A stretch of 64,000 nucleotides of DNA from BQJU01 sp965229635 (GCA_965229635.1 OZ245894.1:992001-1056000); one strand, 5' to 3'; counted from the first letter of the stretch, positions 23,973-34,601 are shown. A program made the numbers and translations. Notes: generated by a model from the sequence alone, not told the origin.

Positions 23973-26900
23973 TTATCTGCCCACCAGCACAAATGGCGCC
24001 CAGTAAAATGGATGGGAGTAGTCATCTCCCAGATCATCGACTTCGTCAATGTCGAGGCTACCGCGATTGCTGCGCGTTAGTACTTCTTTTGAAATGGACG
24101 CATTCCTGAGACCTTCCCCCATTTGCCGTAAGGCTTCATCAATCTCCTTTGGCGAAAGCCCACGCAAATACTGCTGGGCTTCATGGAGGGCCTCTGCCGG
24201 ATCGGTGCCGGATTTTAACTGCTGATAAAAATAGCGCATCAACAAACTGGTGGCCACATCGTCTACTTCCCAAAGGGTCACCACCGCAGCTTTGACACCA
24301 GTGGATAGTAATCCTCGACTGAGACCCAGTACGTCATCACCACCGGTCGTTTCTCCCTGGGCGGTATTGCAAGCACTGAGCACGGCCAGTTGAGCTTTAA
24401 TATTGAGCCCCATCAATTCATAGAGTGTTAGTGATTCTCCTGGCTCCATGGCCAATGCCGATTGCAGCGGATTCTTTTCTGAAAGGTAGCCGTGGGTAGC
24501 AAAGTGCAGAATGTCAGCACCGTCCAGCTGCTGTCGCAATTGAGCTTCGGTTGCTTCATCGCCCAGCAATGGCTTTTGTTCAAACAAATGAGCCACCCAG
24601 GCCGCTTCGACCGCTGCTGCTTTCAGGTCACCGGTGGGATTACCGATGGCCAGCAGGTTGGGCCGCTCGGGTAATGTAATGGCCTTCAGGTATTGCAACG
24701 TACTGGCGCTGGGCAGATAGGCCAATTGTACGGCATCACCCAGCAGTTTTCCTTTCCAGGGAAGGGCGTGAATTGGCAGCGTGTGACATTTGCCGTAAGG
24801 CACCATAAACCATTTGCTATAAGTCTTTTTTAATTGGGCTAGTGGCTCGATTAGCACCTTGGAGAGGGGAATTGCAAATTCCTGAGTCGCCGTACCAAAA
24901 CGGCAGGCTCCGTGAAAGGCTTCGATTTGACGCTCCAATTCATGATCATCAATTTCCTGGCTGAAGGCGAAAACCAAACCACTGTGGTCAATGCCAAAAA
25001 TAAATAGCCGTTCACTGGAATAAATGTATTCTACCAATAAGGATTTTTCATTCAGCTGTTGAGCAACTTTTTTAGCATCCAGTACCTGACCTTCAATGCT
25101 GGCCAATTCACGGATACCACTTTGCTGCTGCGCCAGCGTGTTTTCTAGTTGGCTTAGAGCCAATTCATCCCGAGTTATCTTTTGGCGGTAATCTGCAATG
25201 CGGGTCTCAGAAGGTTCCCGGCTGGCGTATTCCTGAGCCATCATTCCCTGCCAAAGGGTGATCTGAGCATTGAGCTGTCGCCATTGCCTCAGGTGATCGG
25301 CCTGGGCACTATCGGCGGATAAGTGCTGTAAACTTCCGGCCATTAAGTCCAGCAGGCCGCGGGCTTTACTCTCTTCCGTTAGCTGGAAAGCCAGTTCATA
25401 GGCCTCGGTCTTAAAAGCTAGCCGCACGGCATTTAAGTATAGATTTTTGACACCGCGATTGCCGGAAAGGGCGGTTTTAAGACTATCCTGGCTGAGCGTT
25501 TTGCGACGACTTTCGAGCAGTTGTATCGCTTCCTGATACAACGTCAATGCCTTTTCACTACTGCCGATATTTTCTTCAATTTCCGCCAGATCGCGAAGCG
25601 TCAGCCAGGGGTCTTCCTCGCCCTGCCACCAGTCCTTGCCGTGGCGATTTTCGAGCTGCTGGTAAGCGTGGCGGGCTTTTTCGTATTGACGCAGTTGCAC
25701 CCACATGGAGAAGGCCTGCTGCCAGTTGCGCTGGTCCTGTAATTCAGCTTCCGTAGAGGTGTTGCCCATGGCTTGCATTAACTTGCCGATGACTCCCGTA
25801 AAACCCTGTTTTTGCTGTCCTCCATTCAGGTAGCGATCATAGCATTCCGCGGCAGTATCCCAATCTTCTTTCTCGGCCCAGTACATGGCAGCCAGAAAGT
25901 CATGCATGGCGGAGTTGTTTTCATTCAGCGCTTTTTCTGCTTGTCGCAAATGGTAGCCCAGTGCTTGCTGATCACCCTTCCGACGAGCAGCCCGTGCCCG
26001 GTATACCGGCACCAGTACCGATGCCTGTTCGATAATATTTTGACCCAGAAACCAAAGTGGCCACAAGTCCATTAATGACAATCCGCTATGCCCATCGTCG
26101 TTGGCAAACTGGTTGGTGATATTGGCCATCATACTTTCCAGATTCTGCGTGGGATCGGGAATATCAGCCAGTTGCACTTTGATGCGTTCCACATTGCGCT
26201 GCATACCATCGGGATCGATTTCGCGCAAGGCGAGCTGGTAGGCATCGGCGGAGAGGAAGATGATGCGTTGCCGCAAATTGGTGACTACATCTTCACCACC
26301 GTGCATTTTTTCCGGATAATCTTTCAGAATTTGCTGATATTCATCCAACGCTTCGCCAATCTGGGAGGCGGCCAGTTCGTGCTGCCCGATGGCTTTGAGG
26401 ATCAGCCCGATGTCAACGCGATTTTGGGCGGCATTGATACGGGCTCCGAACCCTTGAAATAAAGCTCTGGCACTCCGGTAAGCGGTCATGGATTTTTCGT
26501 AGTCTCCATGTTGCATTAGCAGCTTTCGCGCAAAGCGGTTGATGAGCATACCCAGACTTAGCGCGAAACTCAGACAGCCGTTTTCCTGTCCCCACTGACC
26601 AATGGCACTGGCCATCGCCTCAGTTCCTGCCGTTTGGTTTTGGCCAATTTTGCACAATAAAAGATGGGTTTTGGCCAAATGTAGTGCCTTTTGATCCCCA
26701 GTGTTTTCAAATTGGAAAACCGCCTGATGAATGTACTTTTCCGCTGTCGCGAAATCAGTCTTTTGGGCATGAATATAAGCCATCCGCAGGTGGAGATTAC
26801 CCAACAAACGGTGAAAGCCTTGCTGGTCAGCAGATTGAGCCAGCTGCTCATAACCGGCCCTGCATTGCTCCAGTTGACTTTCGGGGATGGGGCCCATTTC

Positions 26901-27809
26901 CAATTGCTCCGTCTCCGGAATCAGGGCACTGGCCGCAGAACTGCTGTCGTGAATGGCAAAATTCCAGCTCAGTGGACTTCCGCAGTGTGCACATTGCCAG
27001 TCCAGCGCTATCATATCGCAATACAACACCTGCAAGGCATCCTTGCCAAGTACAGCAGATTGGCGGGCTTGTGCTAATGTATCTTTGGCTTGGGCCAATT
27101 CACCCACCCAGTGGTACAAATCAGCCGCCATCCAACCCACGTAAGCGCCGAATGGGTAGTTTTGAAACTGCTGCGATTGCTGAAACAAATTGAGCAATTG
27201 CTGAATAAAACCACCCACCATCTCCCGCCATTGAAGGTCATCACTTTTGTAGCGCGTACGGTCGGCATTGTAGCGGGTCGGACGAATGGTGCAAAGAATG
27301 GAGTAGGTGTACCAGGCACCAAAAGCCGTATTAGTGTCCGTCACCTGAGCTTTGAGTTGCTGCCAGCGGGCATCCGGTTCCATCAGGTCTCTGGCGCCGC
27401 GCCAGTGCGCCGAAATTTCGATGGCACCGGTTCCGGAACCATTCAGGTAGGTATTGTAGCGCTCGTGGGTGAGCAATGAGCGGTAGGTTTCTACCATAAG
27501 CAGTTGGTTGACATCATTGCCCGAGAGGGCCTCGTATTCGTCCAGCGCCGCTTCCATGCCGTGCATGTTTCCCGTAAGGTAGTGGATCACAGCCTGCCAG
27601 GAAGGCACCTGATAAGCTGGTTGCGGTTGGGTAGCCGCCCACTGATCGAGCAGTTGTTGCGCCTGCGCAAAATTGCCCTTACAATCGTCGTAGTGAAAGC
27701 TGAAGCCGAGTGCGGAGAAGATGTCTTGCTGCATGATTTTTCGGGTATGATCGCTAAAGTTAGGTAATTCTAGTGGTTTGACACAGATCTCCTGATTTGC
27801 GAAATTCAT
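23973..27809 (-). CDS. giant TPR-CHAT protein (caspase-like protease domain)
   Basis: 1,278 residues. About 850 N-terminal residues are helical TPR-type repeats (for example YIHQAVFQFENTGDQKALHL and ALTLYQEAIQLL), followed by a coiled-coil-like segment and a C-terminal CHAT domain. The CHAT catalytic pair is visible: His1106 in ILHFATHGYLS and Cys1147 in LAVLSACNTAQGE, with GVKAAVVTLWEVDD after it and the terminal FYWAPFVLVG. CHAT domains are separase/caspase relatives that cut partner proteins when a sensor is triggered. The start at 27809 has a GGAGGAAGGAG-type sequence just before it. It has no signal peptide. It is divergent from the ECF sigma gene across 89 bp, so the two may share regulation. 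Confidence 0.9.
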   Translation of the reverse strand: MNFANQEICVKPLELPNFSDHTRKIMQQDIFSALGFSFHYDDCKGNFAQAQQLLDQWAATQPQPAYQVPSWQAVIHYLTGNMHGMEAALDEYEALSGNDVNQLLMVETYRSLLTHERYNTYLNGSGTGAIEISAHWRGARDLMEPDARWQQLKAQVTDTNTAFGAWYTYSILCTIRPTRYNADRTRYKSDDLQWREMVGGFIQQLLNLFQQSQQFQNYPFGAYVGWMAADLYHWVGELAQAKDTLAQARQSAVLGKDALQVLYCDMIALDWQCAHCGSPLSWNFAIHDSSSAASALIPETEQLEMGPIPESQLEQCRAGYEQLAQSADQQGFHRLLGNLHLRMAYIHAQKTDFATAEKYIHQAVFQFENTGDQKALHLAKTHLLLCKIGQNQTAGTEAMASAIGQWGQENGCLSFALSLGMLINRFARKLLMQHGDYEKSMTAYRSARALFQGFGARINAAQNRVDIGLILKAIGQHELAASQIGEALDEYQQILKDYPEKMHGGEDVVTNLRQRIIFLSADAYQLALREIDPDGMQRNVERIKVQLADIPDPTQNLESMMANITNQFANDDGHSGLSLMDLWPLWFLGQNIIEQASVLVPVYRARAARRKGDQQALGYHLRQAEKALNENNSAMHDFLAAMYWAEKEDWDTAAECYDRYLNGGQQKQGFTGVIGKLMQAMGNTSTEAELQDQRNWQQAFSMWVQLRQYEKARHAYQQLENRHGKDWWQGEEDPWLTLRDLAEIEENIGSSEKALTLYQEAIQLLESRRKTLSQDSLKTALSGNRGVKNLYLNAVRLAFKTEAYELAFQLTEESKARGLLDLMAGSLQHLSADSAQADHLRQWRQLNAQITLWQGMMAQEYASREPSETRIADYRQKITRDELALSQLENTLAQQQSGIRELASIEGQVLDAKKVAQQLNEKSLLVEYIYSSERLFIFGIDHSGLVFAFSQEIDDHELERQIEAFHGACRFGTATQEFAIPLSKVLIEPLAQLKKTYSKWFMVPYGKCHTLPIHALPWKGKLLGDAVQLAYLPSASTLQYLKAITLPERPNLLAIGNPTGDLKAAAVEAAWVAHLFEQKPLLGDEATEAQLRQQLDGADILHFATHGYLSEKNPLQSALAMEPGESLTLYELMGLNIKAQLAVLSACNTAQGETTGGDDVLGLSRGLLSTGVKAAVVTLWEVDDVATSLLMRYFYQQLKSGTDPAEALHEAQQYLRGLSPKEIDEALRQMGEGLRNASISKEVLTRSNRGSLDIDEVDDLGDDYSHPFYWAPFVLVGR

Positions 27810-27898
27810 CTCCTTCCTCCCGACTAATTCCCCAGGTAACCTACCACATTCTCCGCCAAAAAAGGTAATTTGTCGGCTTGAACCACCGCAAAAGGGAT

Positions 27899-28453
27899 AT
27901 GCAAAAGGCTTCTGGCGACATAGAACGGCACTGGAAAGGCTTGTGTGAAGATGGCGAGCCTCAGGCGTTGCAGGCCCTGTTCTTTCTCTTTTACGATGAT
28001 TTGTTTGCCTACACTTTCCGATTGCTCAAAACTTCCGACCTGGCACGCGATGCCATTCAAAATGCATTTGCTGACCTCTGGCAATACCGCCATAAACTGG
28101 CCGCCGATGCCGTGGTCAAAGCCTATCTTTTTCGAGCAGTGCGCAATCATGCTATTAAATTATTGCGCGCTCAGCGCCCCACTATCCCGGTGGAGGATAT
28201 CGAACATCAGCTATTTTTTGAGCCGGAGGAGCTACAATTAGAGTCGGCGACGCATTTGCAAAAGCAAAAAATTACCACTTTACTTAACGACCTCTCACCG
28301 CGCCAGCGAGAAATTCTCTACCTCAAATTTTACGACAACCTTTCCTATCAGGAAATTGCGGAGGTCTTGGATATCAATTATCAATCGGTGGTTAACCATG
28401 CCCACAAAGCCATCTTGAAGCTTCGCCAACACAAGGATTTGAAATTTTTTTAA
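27899..28453 (+). CDS. ECF-type RNA polymerase sigma factor
   Basis: 184 residues from the ATG at 27899 (an in-frame TTG lies at 27878). Region 2 is DDLFAYTFRLLKTSDLARDAIQNAFADLW and region 4 is LSPRQREILYLKFYDNLSYQEIAEVL with its helix-turn-helix (motifs given in full only as short runs here: FADLWQYR, LSYQEIAEVLDI). This is the group that partners FecR anti-sigma factors in Bacteroidota. The fecR and susC genes follow, so it most likely controls them in response to substrate bound by the SusC STN domain. Confidence 0.92.
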   Translation: MQKASGDIERHWKGLCEDGEPQALQALFFLFYDDLFAYTFRLLKTSDLARDAIQNAFADLWQYRHKLAADAVVKAYLFRAVRNHAIKLLRAQRPTIPVEDIEHQLFFEPEELQLESATHLQKQKITTLLNDLSPRQREILYLKFYDNLSYQEIAEVLDINYQSVVNHAHKAILKLRQHKDLKFF

Positions 28454-28546
28454 AAAAAGTGTTCCCCAAACGAGTATAAACCGGAAGATGGGTTCCTTTT
28501 ATAGTTTAGAAGCGGTTATCACTGCTCCGCAAAAATTAAAGGCTAT

Positions 28547-29542
28547 ATGAAAATAGAGCAATTTCTCGCTGATCCCAGCTTTGAAAACTGGGCACGTCAA
28601 AGCAATGCTGAGGACGTGGCCCAATGGGAATCGTGGAGAGCCAAACACCCGGAACATGCCGAGTTGATGGATGAAGCCCGGGCCATGATCGTGGGATTGC
28701 CATTCGAGCAGCAAAAGCGAGAATCTCTGACTGATAAAAATGCAGATTGGGAAGCGCTTTCGCAACGACTTAATCTGACGCAGCAGCCCGCTACAGTACG
28801 CCGCTTCAATCGCCGTACCTGGTGGGGAATAGCGGCCTCACTCGCATTATTGATTGCGGCGGGATGGTGGCTGGTGTCAGAATCAAAGCCTTCTACCGAA
28901 GATTGGCTTACCTTGCAGGCGGGCTACGGTGAGATTCAATCTGTTCGCCTGGCAGATGGCTCTAAAGTGACGCTTAATGCCAATTCCATGCTGCGTTACC
29001 CCGAACAGTGGGCCGAAGGAGATGACCGTGTGGTAGAACTCACCGGCGAAGCATTTTTTGAGGTCACTCACCAATACAACAATGCCCCCTTTATAGTGAA
29101 GGCCGGATCAATGGCCGTGCGGGTGCTGGGTACTACCTTCAACGTTACTGCCCGACGGCAAGAGCCGATGGTCAGTCTTGTAGAAGGTAAAGTAAGCCTG
29201 AGTCACCACCAAAGTCATGGTCCGGTCCTCCTCGCGCCCGGAGAAACGGCACGATTTGACTCAACACAAGAACAATTCAACATTACTACTGGTGAAACGG
29301 AACAAATGACCAGCTGGCGGGAACACCGTTGGGTATTTGATGATACCCCCTTGGTAGAAATCCTCCAGCGCATTGAAGATGAATTTGGATTAAAAGTCCG
29401 GCAGGTCGATTCCCAGTTGTTAAACCGGAAAGTTTCCGGCCAGGTATCGACCCGAGAAAAAGCGACCTTGTTTTTGGCCCTCGAGGCTCTGCTGGATGTA
29501 AAGATTACTGAAAAAAGCGGAGAGCTGATTATTAAGGACTAG
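28547..29542 (+). CDS. FecR family anti-sigma factor
   Basis: 331 residues. The cytoplasmic N-terminus (about residues 1-85) would hold the sigma factor; a single membrane segment (TWWGIAASLALLIAAGWWLV, about 91-110) is followed by the periplasmic FecR domain (LADGSKVTLNANSMLRYP, GEAFFEVTH and FIVKAGSMAVRVLGTTFNV) and a C-terminal DUF4974-like domain that contacts the STN domain of the receptor (FDDTPLVEILQRIEDEFGLKV). It sits 93 bp after the sigma gene and 107 bp before susC. Confidence 0.93.
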   Translation: MKIEQFLADPSFENWARQSNAEDVAQWESWRAKHPEHAELMDEARAMIVGLPFEQQKRESLTDKNADWEALSQRLNLTQQPATVRRFNRRTWWGIAASLALLIAAGWWLVSESKPSTEDWLTLQAGYGEIQSVRLADGSKVTLNANSMLRYPEQWAEGDDRVVELTGEAFFEVTHQYNNAPFIVKAGSMAVRVLGTTFNVTARRQEPMVSLVEGKVSLSHHQSHGPVLLAPGETARFDSTQEQFNITTGETEQMTSWREHRWVFDDTPLVEILQRIEDEFGLKVRQVDSQLLNRKVSGQVSTREKATLFLALEALLDVKITEKSGELIIKD

Positions 29543-29649
29543 ACAGTACCGTTTTCAGCAATAAATTTGGTTAGCTACCGGCTCAACCGTGTGATTGTTA
29601 TGCCCCGAATGACCAGATTGTACTCAGTTTATGAACAAAAACCAAACCT

Positions 29650-32600
29650 ATGTCTAAAGCGGCTACACTTATACCTACTCATGTTTTACTGCCGGCCATT
29701 GTCCTTTTGATGGTCTTTCCCCTGAGGGCACAAACCATGGCCCAGGTCAATGAAGGCACGCAGCAGGAATCCTCCTCCAATGCGCAATTGTTGGAAACCA
29801 TCCTACAACAGCTTGAAGACAGCAAAGGTGTTTATTTTCTTTATGAATCATCCCTGGTTTCTGGTGTGGTCATTGAACAGGACATCAATTGGCAAGAAAG
29901 TACCAAAGAAATTCTCAACCACATCTTACCTGCCGCTGACCTGACTTTCAAAAAAATTGACGCCAACAATTATGTGATCAAAAAAGGCAAACCCCGTAAG
30001 AGATTATCGCAACATACGCAGGTGCCATCTGCCCCGGCCTTTTCCTCGCCGGTGCTGGATGAAAAGCTCATTACTGGAGTGGTTTCGGATTTCCGTACGG
30101 GCGAGCCGCTCATCGGCGTGACGATTATGGTCAAAGGTCAGGCCGGACTTGGGACCATTACGGATTTTGATGGCAGCTACTCGCTCAACGTGCCCGATGA
30201 AGCGACGACCCTGATTTTTAGCTTCATCGGCTTTGAAACCAAAGAAGTAGAAATTGGCGATAAAACTGAAATCAATGTATGGCTCAATGAAGCCGTGAAT
30301 CAGCTGGATGAAGTGGTGGTCACCGCCGTAGGTATAGAAGCTAAAAAAAGAGGCCTGGGTTATTCCATCGAAGAGGTTGACGCCAAGGCCATTGAACACA
30401 GCAATGAGGCCAATATCGTAAGCTCACTCAGTGGAAAATCGGCCGGGGTATTTGTTACTACCTCCTCCGGTTCTCCTGGGGCCAGCGCCAATATTCGCAT
30501 TCGTGGCAATAAATCGATCAATGGCAGCAATAAACCTCTTTTCATTGTGGACGGGGTGCCGATTGATAATACTTCCTCCGGCAACGGAACGGTAGGTGTG
30601 GATGTGTCCAATCGGGCTATCGATATCAATCCCAATGATGTGGAGAATATCAGCATTTTGAAAGGACCCGCTGCAACGGCGCTCTACGGTATCCGGGCCG
30701 CCAATGGAGCGATTCTGATCACCACCAAACGCGGTAAGGCTGGGGCGCCACGTATTGCCATCCGCTCTTCTTTTGGCATTAGTGAGGTCAATAAGGTGCC
30801 GGATCGTCAATTCATCTATGCTCAGGGTACCTACACCAGTGGCCAATCGCTTTACCGTGGCCCCGAAACCGGAGAAGCCAATAGCTACGGCCCTCCCATG
30901 GGCCAGCTTGAATACGATGGGGATAGTGAATATTTGTACGATAGCAATGGTAGACTAGTGGCCACCGGCCGTGGAAATGGTATCCCTGCCACCATCCACA
31001 ATCCGGAAGAAGATTTTTTTGATACGGGATTTACGTATGACAATAACGTGTCGGTTTCCGGGGGCTCCGAAAAGCTGACCTATTACATCTCAGCCGGTAA
31101 TTTATACCAAAAAGGGGTAGTGCCTAAATCCGATTGGAATCGGACCTCCTTTAAAGGCAATTTTGATATTCATTTAAGCGATCGCCTGACGGTGGGTTCC
31201 AACACTACCGTAGCCCTTTCCGGCGGCGACCGCAAGAGCCGGGGTAACTCCCTTTCTGGTGTGACCATTGGGTTGTTTAGAACGCCGATTAGCTTTGACA
31301 ATGGCGCCGGTAAAACCGGGCGGGATGCGGCCAATTTCCCGGATGCTTACATTTTTCCCAACGGAGAACAACGGGCCTACCGCGGTACCGACAGTTATGA
31401 CAACCCTTACTGGTCGGTCAATCGGGTGCCTTTTCAGGATGAGGTGAACCGTTTGATTCAAAGCGTTAGTCTGAAATACACGCTGACCGATTGGCTGTCG
31501 GCCTCTTATAAAATTGGTTTGGACCACTATTCTGATAAAAGAGAAATGGCCTGGGACATTCATTCCGGCTCGGAAATTAATGGGCGCATTGATCTGGATA
31601 CCCGTCTTTCCACAGATTTGAATTCTGACTTTTTGCTATTGTTCAATAAGGACTTTGGTGAGGACTTTAGCCTGAATGCTACCCTGGGGCACAACTTCTT
31701 TTCTTCCGATTTTAATACGCGTAGTGTCTCGGGCGTGGACTTGTCAAAACAGGGTTTTTATCACATCAGCAATGCGGCGGTGACGACTACGGATGAATCC
31801 ATTGCGCGCCGCAAATTGGTGGGGGTATTTGGCGATGTACGCATGGACTGGAAGAACATTTTGTACCTTAATCTAACCGGCCGAAATGACTGGTCGTCCA
31901 CGCTGCCTAAGCAAAACAACTCCTTCTTTTATCCGACGGTTAGCCTGGGCTTGGAATTTACCGAACTGCTCGGCCTGACTGACAACAAAATCCTGTCGTA
32001 CGGTAAGCTACGGGCTTCCTACGGTGAGGTGGGTAATGATGCTGGCATTTACCTTACGGAAAACTACTACAATCAGGCTGATGCCGATGGTGATAACCTG
32101 CTGGCTGGCAATACCTATCCCGCTTTTGGCGTCAATGCCTTTGAGCGCTCCGGCACGCTTGGCAATGCCAACCTGAAAGCGGAAACAACAACAACTATTG
32201 AGCTGGGGGCAGATTTGAAGTTCCTGCTGGGCCGTTTTAATATTGATTTCACCTATTACAAAGCCACCACCACCGACCTGATCGTGGAGGCGGATATTTC
32301 TGCTCCTTCAGGATTCATCGTGGCACCGGTGAATGCCGGTGAAATTGAGAATGAAGGCATTGAGTTATTGGTGGAAATCAATCCCGTCCGAACCAATCAT
32401 TTCCGCTGGGATATTAGCACCAATTTCACCACTTTTAAAAATATCGTCACTGAATTGCCGGAAGGTATCGACCAGTTGAGTCTGGCTTCCTTTTCCGCGC
32501 TTTCCTCCCTCATTTTGGAAAACGAGCCTTATGGTGTGTTGGTGGGCACTGCTTACCAACGCAATGCCGCAGGGCAGATGATCATCGGTGCCGATGGGTG

Positions 32601-33189
32601 GCCGCTGATCAATACCGAGCAGATCAAGGTTGGGGATCCCAATCCCGACTGGCTGGCCGGCATTCGCAATACGTTCACCTACAAAGGGCTGCGCGTTTCT
32701 GCTCTGTTAGATGTCCGCAACGGTGGCGACATCTGGAACGGGACGATGGGCGTACTCAACGGCCTGGGTGTAGGGTACGAAAGCGGCCGCGACCGGGAGA
32801 TCACCGGCTATGTTTATGAAGGTGTGACAGAAAGTGGAGAAGTCAATACCACGCCGGTTGATTTTGCCAATCCAGCCAATGGGACCTCGGGCATCAAATG
32901 GAAACGGAACGGCTTTTTGGGCCTTGCGGAAGACAATATAGAAGATGCCGGCTGGGTACGATTGAGGGAAGTGGTGCTGTCGTATACCTTTCCACAAAAG
33001 TGGTTTGGTAAGTCGGTCCTGAAGGGCGCCACTATGAGTGTCAGTGGGCGCAACCTTTGGCTAAAAACCGATTATACCGGTATCGATCCGGAAACCAATT
33101 TGCGCGGCGACAGCAACGCTACGGGCTGGGATTATTTCAACCTGCCCAACACCAAAGGTTACGCCTTTACCCTGAATCTTAACTTTTGA
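29650..33189 (+). CDS. SusC/RagA-type TonB-dependent outer-membrane receptor
   Basis: 1,179 residues. Order: signal peptide, STN signalling domain (ILQQLEDSKGVYFLYESSLV), a carboxypeptidase-regulatory-like beta domain (ITGVVSDFRTGEPLIGVTI), the TonB-box-like LDEVVVTAVG, a plug domain (IRIRGNKSINGSNKPLFIVDG and ILKGPAATALYGIRAANGAI, the SusC signature) and a long 22-strand barrel. It imports a bound oligomer with energy from TonB. The STN domain is the part that signals through FecR to the ECF sigma factor encoded upstream. The substrate is unknown; no glycosidase or other catabolic enzyme is encoded next to it. Confidence 0.95.
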   Translation: MSKAATLIPTHVLLPAIVLLMVFPLRAQTMAQVNEGTQQESSSNAQLLETILQQLEDSKGVYFLYESSLVSGVVIEQDINWQESTKEILNHILPAADLTFKKIDANNYVIKKGKPRKRLSQHTQVPSAPAFSSPVLDEKLITGVVSDFRTGEPLIGVTIMVKGQAGLGTITDFDGSYSLNVPDEATTLIFSFIGFETKEVEIGDKTEINVWLNEAVNQLDEVVVTAVGIEAKKRGLGYSIEEVDAKAIEHSNEANIVSSLSGKSAGVFVTTSSGSPGASANIRIRGNKSINGSNKPLFIVDGVPIDNTSSGNGTVGVDVSNRAIDINPNDVENISILKGPAATALYGIRAANGAILITTKRGKAGAPRIAIRSSFGISEVNKVPDRQFIYAQGTYTSGQSLYRGPETGEANSYGPPMGQLEYDGDSEYLYDSNGRLVATGRGNGIPATIHNPEEDFFDTGFTYDNNVSVSGGSEKLTYYISAGNLYQKGVVPKSDWNRTSFKGNFDIHLSDRLTVGSNTTVALSGGDRKSRGNSLSGVTIGLFRTPISFDNGAGKTGRDAANFPDAYIFPNGEQRAYRGTDSYDNPYWSVNRVPFQDEVNRLIQSVSLKYTLTDWLSASYKIGLDHYSDKREMAWDIHSGSEINGRIDLDTRLSTDLNSDFLLLFNKDFGEDFSLNATLGHNFFSSDFNTRSVSGVDLSKQGFYHISNAAVTTTDESIARRKLVGVFGDVRMDWKNILYLNLTGRNDWSSTLPKQNNSFFYPTVSLGLEFTELLGLTDNKILSYGKLRASYGEVGNDAGIYLTENYYNQADADGDNLLAGNTYPAFGVNAFERSGTLGNANLKAETTTTIELGADLKFLLGRFNIDFTYYKATTTDLIVEADISAPSGFIVAPVNAGEIENEGIELLVEINPVRTNHFRWDISTNFTTFKNIVTELPEGIDQLSLASFSALSSLILENEPYGVLVGTAYQRNAAGQMIIGADGWPLINTEQIKVGDPNPDWLAGIRNTFTYKGLRVSALLDVRNGGDIWNGTMGVLNGLGVGYESGRDREITGYVYEGVTESGEVNTTPVDFANPANGTSGIKWKRNGFLGLAEDNIEDAGWVRLREVVLSYTFPQKWFGKSVLKGATMSVSGRNLWLKTDYTGIDPETNLRGDSNATGWDYFNLPNTKGYAFTLNLNF

Positions 33190-33206
33190 TATTAAAAAGA
33201 AAGTCG

Positions 33207-34601
33207 ATGAAATTTAAATATATACTCACTTTAGTACTATTTACTTTGATTGCCTCCTGTGATTTTGGCGACATCAATGTAGACCCAACGCGGGATTCTG
33301 ACGCCGGGCTTAATGAAATATTACCGGTGGCTATTAATCAGTCGGCCCGCAATATTTTGTCGATCGGCGGACGGGTGACCGGTACCGTGGTACAACACTT
33401 CACCGGCACCGATGCCCAACCCTTGAGTTACACTACCTATTTTATAGATGAACAAACACTGACTACTTTTTGGGAGACTGGCCTGTATGCCGGGGCGATG
33501 AAGGATTGTGCCATCATTATCGAGAAAGCCCAGGCGCAGGACCAGCCCGTTTACGAGGGCATTGCCAAGGTATTGATGGCCTTCAATCTTGGTTTGGCCA
33601 CTACTTATTGGGGCGATGTGCCGTATAGTGAAGCCTTGCAGGGCACGGCCAGTTTGAAGTCAGGGTATGACACGCAGGAATCTATCTACCAAAGCATACA
33701 AAGCCTGCTCGATGAAGCCATTCTCCTGTTTGAGGATGCCCCCCAAATCGGCAGGCCGGAGCAGGACGACCTCATTTACGGTGGGGATGCAGACCGTTGG
33801 AAGGCGGCAGCTTATGCCTTGAAAGCGCGCTACCTCATGCACCTCACCAAGCGAAATGACCAGGCGGCAGCGGATGCCCTTACGGCAATTGAAAATGCTT
33901 TTGCTTCCGCCAATGAACAACCGGATTTCTTTTTTGGTAATACCGATAATGAAAGCAACCCATTGGCATTATTTGGCAAAGAAAGGGCGATGCAAATGGT
34001 GGTTGGCGATTTTTTGGTCAATTTAATGAATGAGAAGAATGATCCGCGCCGCAGCAAATACTGGCTGTTTGAAGATGGCAAATACATCTATTTCAAAGTA
34101 TCGGATGAAACACTGGTGCGCACCCAGAAAAGTGCCCCTTTGCCGTTGATTTCTTATACAGAGTTATTGTTTCTCAAGGCGGAGGCCCAGTTGCGGGTCA
34201 GTGAGGACAGCAAAGCTTCGCAGACCTATACCATGGCATTGATCAATAGCATGGAGCAGCTGGGGGTGACTTCTCAGCAGTATAATCCCTATCTGGCTTT
34301 TAACGCTGGATTTAGCGGGCTGAGCACCTTTGAGGAAAAATTGCAACGGATTATTACCCAAAAATACATTGCATTATACGGGCAGAATCCCAATGAAGCG
34401 TGGGTAGATTACCGGCGGACCGGATTTCCACAGTTGGACATTCCCGTAAACGCTACATCAAGTTTTAATCCGTCATTAGTGGTGCCACGTAGATACCTCT
34501 ATCCCATTAGCGAACGGACCACCAATAATGAAAATTACGAAGCGGCGATTGCCCGGCAGGGCGGCCATTTGATGGACATAGAGATGTGGGCTTTTAAGTA
34601 A
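33207..34601 (+). CDS. SusD-like surface lipoprotein
   Basis: 464 residues from the ATG at 33207; the frame extends seven codons upstream but the lipoprotein signal (ILTLVLFTLIASC, Cys18) begins here. The layout matches the SusD-like_2 branch: DFGDINVDPTR after the Cys, TPR-like helices (YSEALQGTASLKSGYDTQES), LPLISYTELLFLKAEAQLR and the end RYLYPISERTTNNENYEAAI. SusD lids the SusC channel outside the cell and captures the substrate. It begins 17 bp after the susC stop. Confidence 0.92.
   Translation: MKFKYILTLVLFTLIASCDFGDINVDPTRDSDAGLNEILPVAINQSARNILSIGGRVTGTVVQHFTGTDAQPLSYTTYFIDEQTLTTFWETGLYAGAMKDCAIIIEKAQAQDQPVYEGIAKVLMAFNLGLATTYWGDVPYSEALQGTASLKSGYDTQESIYQSIQSLLDEAILLFEDAPQIGRPEQDDLIYGGDADRWKAAAYALKARYLMHLTKRNDQAAADALTAIENAFASANEQPDFFFGNTDNESNPLALFGKERAMQMVVGDFLVNLMNEKNDPRRSKYWLFEDGKYIYFKVSDETLVRTQKSAPLPLISYTELLFLKAEAQLRVSEDSKASQTYTMALINSMEQLGVTSQQYNPYLAFNAGFSGLSTFEEKLQRIITQKYIALYGQNPNEAWVDYRRTGFPQLDIPVNATSSFNPSLVVPRRYLYPISERTTNNENYEAAIARQGGHLMDIEMWAFK

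Noticed and set aside
26684..27193. Plus-strand frames opposite the TPR-CHAT gene
   Set aside because: Shadows of the TPR-coding strand; composition rich in Pro, Gln and Arg with no motif.
29543..29649. ECF-type promoter for susC
   Set aside because: A TAAATTTG box near 29561 resembles the housekeeping -7 element, but no matching -33 element or ECF-type motif pair could be supported.
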